Positions 60,862-64,000 of a DNA stretch of 64,000 bases are shown here, piece by piece. The translations under genes and the position numbers were made by a program. Position 1 is the stretch's first letter; every line of letters begins with the position of its first letter. The stretch is taken from NCBI RefSeq assembly GCF_003001905.1, contig NZ_PVNE01000014.1, positions 1 to 64,000 on the forward strand. Reading direction: 5' to 3'. The DNA comes from Planifilum fimeticola. GTDB taxonomy: Bacteria > Bacillota > Bacilli > Thermoactinomycetales > DSM-44946. The notes below the pieces were generated by a model, which did not search any database, had not been told where the DNA came from, and was given only the letters and a program-made list of their open reading frames with translations.

Positions 60862-61119
60862 ATGACGGAATGGCCCTTTTTTTCCATCCTGGAATGGCAA
60901 ATCATGACCGGAATCACCGTGTTTTCCACTTTGCTCAGCTGGTGGAAGAAGAGGCGGTGGATGCAAATCCTCTCCCTCGCCTGCGTTTCCGTGCTGATCC
61001 TCTCCGTTTCCTTCCGGGAACCGGTCAGCCCGGGGATCCTTTTGCCGGGAATTTTTCTAGGTTCCTTCACCCTGTTGTACATGGCCAAAAAAATCCTGGA
61101 ACCTGCGGAAAAGCGTTGA
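60862..61119 (+). CDS. small three-span membrane protein
   Basis: An 85-residue protein with about three hydrophobic segments (MTGITVFSTLLSWW; MQILSLACVSVLILSV; GILLPGIFLGSFTLLYM), separated by a basic WKKRRW loop. I do not recognise the family. GGGAGG lies upstream of the ATG and a terminator is directly behind, so it is a single-gene unit. The 194 bases before it (60668-60861) hold no supported gene. Confidence 0.75.
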   Translation: MTEWPFFSILEWQIMTGITVFSTLLSWWKKRRWMQILSLACVSVLILSVSFREPVSPGILLPGIFLGSFTLLYMAKKILEPAEKR

Positions 61120-61120
61120 C

Positions 61121-61142
61121 CCCGTCCTCGGACGGGTTTTTT
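61121..61142 (+). terminator. intrinsic terminator
   Basis: CCCGTC (61121-61126) and GACGGG (61131-61136) pair around CTCG and are followed by six T. It ends the small membrane-protein gene. Confidence 0.88.
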
Positions 61143-61204
61143 GCTGTTCAAGGGCATTTGATTCGATAAAATGGAATACGGAAAAATCGGGGAGGGGTGG
61201 AAGT

Positions 61205-61981
61205 GTGGAAGGATCCGTCGCCTGGGTGACAGGGGGCATTCGCGGTTTGGGTGCCCAAGTGGTAAAGGTGTTGGCCGAGTCGGGATTTCACGTCGCCGTC
61301 AATTACCGCAGCAGCCGGAAGGCGGCGGAGCGACTGGCCGGCGAAGTTCGCGCGTTGGGAAGAGAGATCCTCGTTCTTCAGGGGGATGTCGGTCGCCTGG
61401 AGGATGTCAGAAGGATGGCAAAGGAGATCCGGGAGAGATGGGACCGGGTGGATGTGCTCGTATGCACGGCGGGGCCCTTTTTGTTCCGGCGGATTCCGGC
61501 GGTGGAACTGACGGATCGGCAGTGGCGGGAGATGATCGACGGCAACTTGTCAGGTGTTTTCTACTGCGTTCGGGAAGTGATCCCCTTGATGCGACGCCGC
61601 CGATTCGGTCGAATTATCACCTTCGGATTTCCCGAGGCGGAGCACGCTCCCCCGTGGGCCGGCTTTTCCGCCTATGCGGCTGCCAAAGCGGGGTTGGTCT
61701 CCTTCACCCGCACCTTGGCGGAGGAAGAGGCGCCGCACGGGATCACCGTCAACATGATCAGCCCCGGGGACATTCGGGACCCCTACAAGGAAGCCCCCAT
61801 CGGAGCCGCCCGCGGGAAAAGGGATGACCGCAACCCTGTCGGCAGGCCGGGAACCGGCGGGGATATCGCCAGGGTGGTCCGCTTCCTGGTGGATCCCGAT
61901 GCCGATTTCATTACCGGGGCGGTCATTCCCGTCACCGGCGGTTTCGACAACCGCAACTTCCGGCTGCCGGGAGGAGATTGA
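61205..61981 (+). CDS. short-chain dehydrogenase/reductase with altered catalytic Ser
   Basis: A 258-residue classical SDR. VTGGIRGLG (cofactor), CTAGPF in place of NNAG, and YAAAK (catalytic Tyr and Lys) are seen. The Ser normally about 13 residues before the Tyr is missing: the stretch ITFGFPEAEHAPPWAGFSAY offers Glu or Phe there. The enzyme may use another residue or have weak activity. It resembles FabG-like and FolM-like reductases, and the substrate is open. GTG start behind GGGGAGGGGTGG. It is a single-gene unit. Confidence 0.83.
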   Translation: MEGSVAWVTGGIRGLGAQVVKVLAESGFHVAVNYRSSRKAAERLAGEVRALGREILVLQGDVGRLEDVRRMAKEIRERWDRVDVLVCTAGPFLFRRIPAVELTDRQWREMIDGNLSGVFYCVREVIPLMRRRRFGRIITFGFPEAEHAPPWAGFSAYAAAKAGLVSFTRTLAEEEAPHGITVNMISPGDIRDPYKEAPIGAARGKRDDRNPVGRPGTGGDIARVVRFLVDPDADFITGAVIPVTGGFDNRNFRLPGGD

Positions 61982-62019
61982 ATATGGAAAACGATCCCAT
62001 CGGATGCCGGAGGGAGCCA

Positions 62020-62053
62020 GGGGGGCGAAGCTTCCGGGCGCTCCCCCTTCTTC
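62020..62053 (+). terminator. probable terminator of the SDR gene
   Basis: A G-run at 62020-62025 with CG pairs imperfectly with GCGCTCCCCC (62038-62047), and TTCTTCG follows. The hairpin is less regular than the others in the window. Confidence 0.4.
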
Positions 62054-62082
62054 GCGCTTTTTCGGCAGGGTTCCTCCTTTTG

Positions 62083-62113
62083 TTGACAAAACGAAATCCT
62101 TTCGGACTATAAT
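62083..62113 (+). promoter_or_regulatory. possible promoter upstream of the class A PBP gene
   Basis: Consensus TTGACA (62083-62088) and TATAAT (62108-62113) are present but 19 bases apart, longer than ideal. A transcript from here would cross the leftward small gene at 62142-62306 in antisense before reaching the PBP gene at 62482. Confidence 0.4.
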
Positions 62114-62141
62114 TACGTTATAATATAGTAGCGCCTGTCTA

Positions 62142-62306
62142 TCATGGCGTTTTGCCGAATCGCCATCCCAGAAGAAACCAGATGAGGGAGCCCAGCAGGC
62201 CGAGAAACAGCCCGGCCAATCCCTCCGTTTTCCAAAGAAGGAGGGAGGCAAACAGACCGGCGATTCCGGCGATCCGGCAGGCAAAGGCGGCAGCGCGCCC
62301 GTTCAT
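62142..62306 (-). CDS. 54-residue two-span membrane protein
   Basis: A short frame from ATG 62306 encodes (M)NGRAAAFACRIAGIAG, LFASLLLWKTEG, LAGLFLGLLGSLIWFLLGW and RFGKTP. Two hydrophobic helices with a short KTEG turn form a membrane hairpin. GGGGTGA lies six bases before the ATG. I do not recognise a family. It sits between two rightward genes, so its own leftward promoter would have to lie in 62307-62480. Confidence 0.55.
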   Translation of the reverse strand: MNGRAAAFACRIAGIAGLFASLLLWKTEGLAGLFLGLLGSLIWFLLGWRFGKTP

Positions 62307-62481
62307 GGCTCATCACCCCGTCCCCCACTATACCATATTCGGGGACGAGGGGGAAAAGGTCGGCGCTTCAACGCCTTTTGGGCCGGAGGATCAACGAATG
62401 CTTTTGAAATGGATAGAGAGAAATATATAAATCCCTTTTTCGCTTCAATTTGCTTCAATTCGTCTGCAGGGGGTTATCGAA

Positions 62482-64000
62482 ATGGATGATTATCGCCGGA
62501 GGGAGGATCCCTTTTCCCTGCCGCCTCGGGGGGAAAAGCACGGCTCTCTCCCGTCGCGCAAGGAGCGGCACGGTTCCCGTTCCACCCGTTCGAAGGGAGG
62601 AAATAAGCGCCGCTTTTTCACCAAAAAATGGTTTTTTCTCGTCATCATCACATCTCTTCTTTTGATTGTCGGCGGCTGTTCCACGGTGGTGATGTCGGCG
62701 GGGACGGTCGATCTTGAAAAAATGGAGGACATGAAGTACGCTTCGGCCATTTATGACCAGGAAGGCAAGTTGATCGGTCGGGTCGGAGGGAACAACCGGG
62801 AGCCCATCACCATGGAGGAGTTGAAGAAGCACAACCCCGCCCTGGTGAATGCCTTTGTCAAGGTGGAGGACGCCCGCTTCTACAAGCACAACGGGGTGGA
62901 CTACTACGCCCTGATGCGGGCCGTCGTGAAAAACATCGTCAAGTTGGGGGCGGCCGAGGGCGGCGGGACCATCACCATGCAGGTGGCCCGGAATGCCATT
63001 CTCGAGGACCGCGACAAAAATATCAAACGAAAACTGAAGGAAATCGGCGCCGCCTTGAACCTGGAGCGCAAATACAGCAAGGATCAAATTCTCGAGACCT
63101 ACCTGAACTACATCTATTTCGGCAACAACGTCCGGGGCGTCAAGATGGCGGCCAAGATTTACTTCAACAAGGATATCAGCAAGGAAACGCTGAAGCCCCA
63201 CGAAGTCGCCCTTCTTGCCGGACTGCCGAAGGCGCCGGAGGGGTACAACCCCTTCCGCAACCCGGAAGGGGCGAAGAATCGGCGGAATACCGTGTTGGCG
63301 ATCATGGCCCGAGGCAAGGATGAGGACGGCCTCGATCCCATCATCTCCAAAGAGGAAGTTTCGAAATATCAACAGATGGATCTCGGGGTGAAGGAGGAAT
63401 ATCTCGAGGCCCATCTGAAAAACAACGAATTTGAAGCCTACAAGGCTTATGTCATTGATGAAGCGAAACGGAATTACGATCTGTCGGATGAGGAGCTGAC
63501 CGACGGGGGACTGAAGATCTACACCGCCTTGAACCCGAAGGCCCAGAAGATCGTCGACGAAGCCCTGAAGGATGACGCCACCTACCAGGGTCACGACAAT
63601 CTGGATGGCGGGGCGACCATCCTCAAGGCGGACACCGGGGAAATCGTGGCGATCGGCGGCGGACGCCACTACAAGCCCGGCAGCATGATCCGCTCGGCGG
63701 AGAAGAAGGGACACCAGCCGGGTTCGTCCATCAAGCCGCTGACGGTGTATGCCCCGGCGATGGAGCTGAACGAGGACATCAACGAGTATTCCAAGATCCC
63801 CGACGAAAAGTTCTCGATCAACGGATGGACGCCGCAAAACTATACGAGGCGTTATTACGGCGACGTGGAACTCTCTTACGTCGTGGAAAACTCGCTGAAC
63901 GCCTCCACCGCATGGCTTCTCCACAACAAGGTGAAGTTGCCCAACGCCTTTAATTTCGCCCAAAAGGCCGGACTCAAACTGCATCCCGAGGATCAGGCCT
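62482..64000 (+). CDS. class A penicillin-binding protein (PBP1-type), 5' part
   Basis: At least 506 residues; the frame is open at the window end. A basic cytoplasmic tail (about 1-48) and one membrane segment (about 49-71) lead into a GT51 glycosyltransferase domain with VEDARFYKHNGVD and GGGTITMQVARN; the common form is GGSTITQQ, so the motif is a variant. The transpeptidase domain starts at about 330 and has the SxxK motif in QPGSSIKPLT and SxN in SLNAS. It polymerises and crosslinks peptidoglycan. AGGGGG precedes the ATG at 62482. The KTG motif lies beyond the window. Confidence 0.93.
   Translation, partial: MDDYRRREDPFSLPPRGEKHGSLPSRKERHGSRSTRSKGGNKRRFFTKKWFFLVIITSLLLIVGGCSTVVMSAGTVDLEKMEDMKYASAIYDQEGKLIGRVGGNNREPITMEELKKHNPALVNAFVKVEDARFYKHNGVDYYALMRAVVKNIVKLGAAEGGGTITMQVARNAILEDRDKNIKRKLKEIGAALNLERKYSKDQILETYLNYIYFGNNVRGVKMAAKIYFNKDISKETLKPHEVALLAGLPKAPEGYNPFRNPEGAKNRRNTVLAIMARGKDEDGLDPIISKEEVSKYQQMDLGVKEEYLEAHLKNNEFEAYKAYVIDEAKRNYDLSDEELTDGGLKIYTALNPKAQKIVDEALKDDATYQGHDNLDGGATILKADTGEIVAIGGGRHYKPGSMIRSAEKKGHQPGSSIKPLTVYAPAMELNEDINEYSKIPDEKFSINGWTPQNYTRRYYGDVELSYVVENSLNASTAWLLHNKVKLPNAFNFAQKAGLKLHPEDQA

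Overview
The window is about 60% G+C, with strong GGAGG-type ribosome-binding sites, overlapping operons and many GTG/TTG starts. It has a yerB-yerC-pcrB-pcrA-ligA block as in Bacillus, a YheC/YheD-type spore-coat gene, a teichoic-acid-type locus and lipoproteins with clear lipoboxes. This points to a spore-forming, high-G+C member of the Bacillales. Thermoactinomycetaceae-like is my inference; the genus cannot be read from the sequence.

Layout. (1) 1-9215: three hairpins, a structured leader (355-413), then a tightly coupled eight-gene operon of unknown product: FabH-like ketosynthase, ATP-grasp, OleD-like dehydrogenase, metallo-beta-lactamase hydrolase, CapK/F390-synthetase-like adenylating enzyme, a second ATP-grasp broken by an in-frame TAG, a GNAT-like protein and a Rieske oxygenase. 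(2) 9502-14189: an ABC exporter divergent from a rifampicin-phosphotransferase-like enzyme, with a perfect 18-bp palindrome between them. (3) 14190-16413: decayed sequence, a frameshifted small gene and an A+T-rich NaChBac-type sodium channel gene. (4) 16414-17157: an orphan FetB-like permease. (5) 17556-28683: a form II CO-dehydrogenase-like (xanthine oxidase family) operon with its maturation genes (AAA ATPase, VWA protein, two XdhC parts, MocA-like cytidylyltransferase), then moaA and modAB. (6) 28809-30761: an SPFH protein with an upstream 41-residue membrane peptide, and a uracil-DNA glycosylase-family protein. (7) 30987-42626: a cell-wall glycopolymer locus with an LCP ligase, three CDP-alcohol phosphotransferases, a TagGH-like ABC exporter, glycerol-1-phosphate dehydrogenase, LicC-like and IspD/TarI-like cytidylyltransferases, an SDR, a TagF/TarL-like transferase and a GT2 glycosyltransferase.

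(8) 42761-43869: a GAF membrane protein and a small partner. (9) 44492-51223: yerB, yerC, pcrB, pcrA, ligA. (10) 51261-55193: a HipA-like kinase, a YheC/YheD-type protein and an HTH-TPR (RRNPP-like) regulator. Divergent from the regulator is a 46-codon peptide gene with a strong ribosome-binding site, its own terminator and inverted repeats upstream. I read this as a candidate undescribed peptide-signalling pair. (11) 55350-64000: a transglutaminase-like lipoprotein with three internal repeats, an RluA-type pseudouridine synthase, a patatin-like protein, a secreted lipase, small membrane proteins, an SDR and the start of a class A penicillin-binding protein that runs off the window.

Several parts connect. 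PcrB uses sn-glycerol-1-phosphate, the expected product of the dehydrogenase in the wall locus. The CODH-like enzyme needs the Mo cofactor and molybdate genes that follow it. The LCP protein probably attaches the polymer made and exported by its neighbours.
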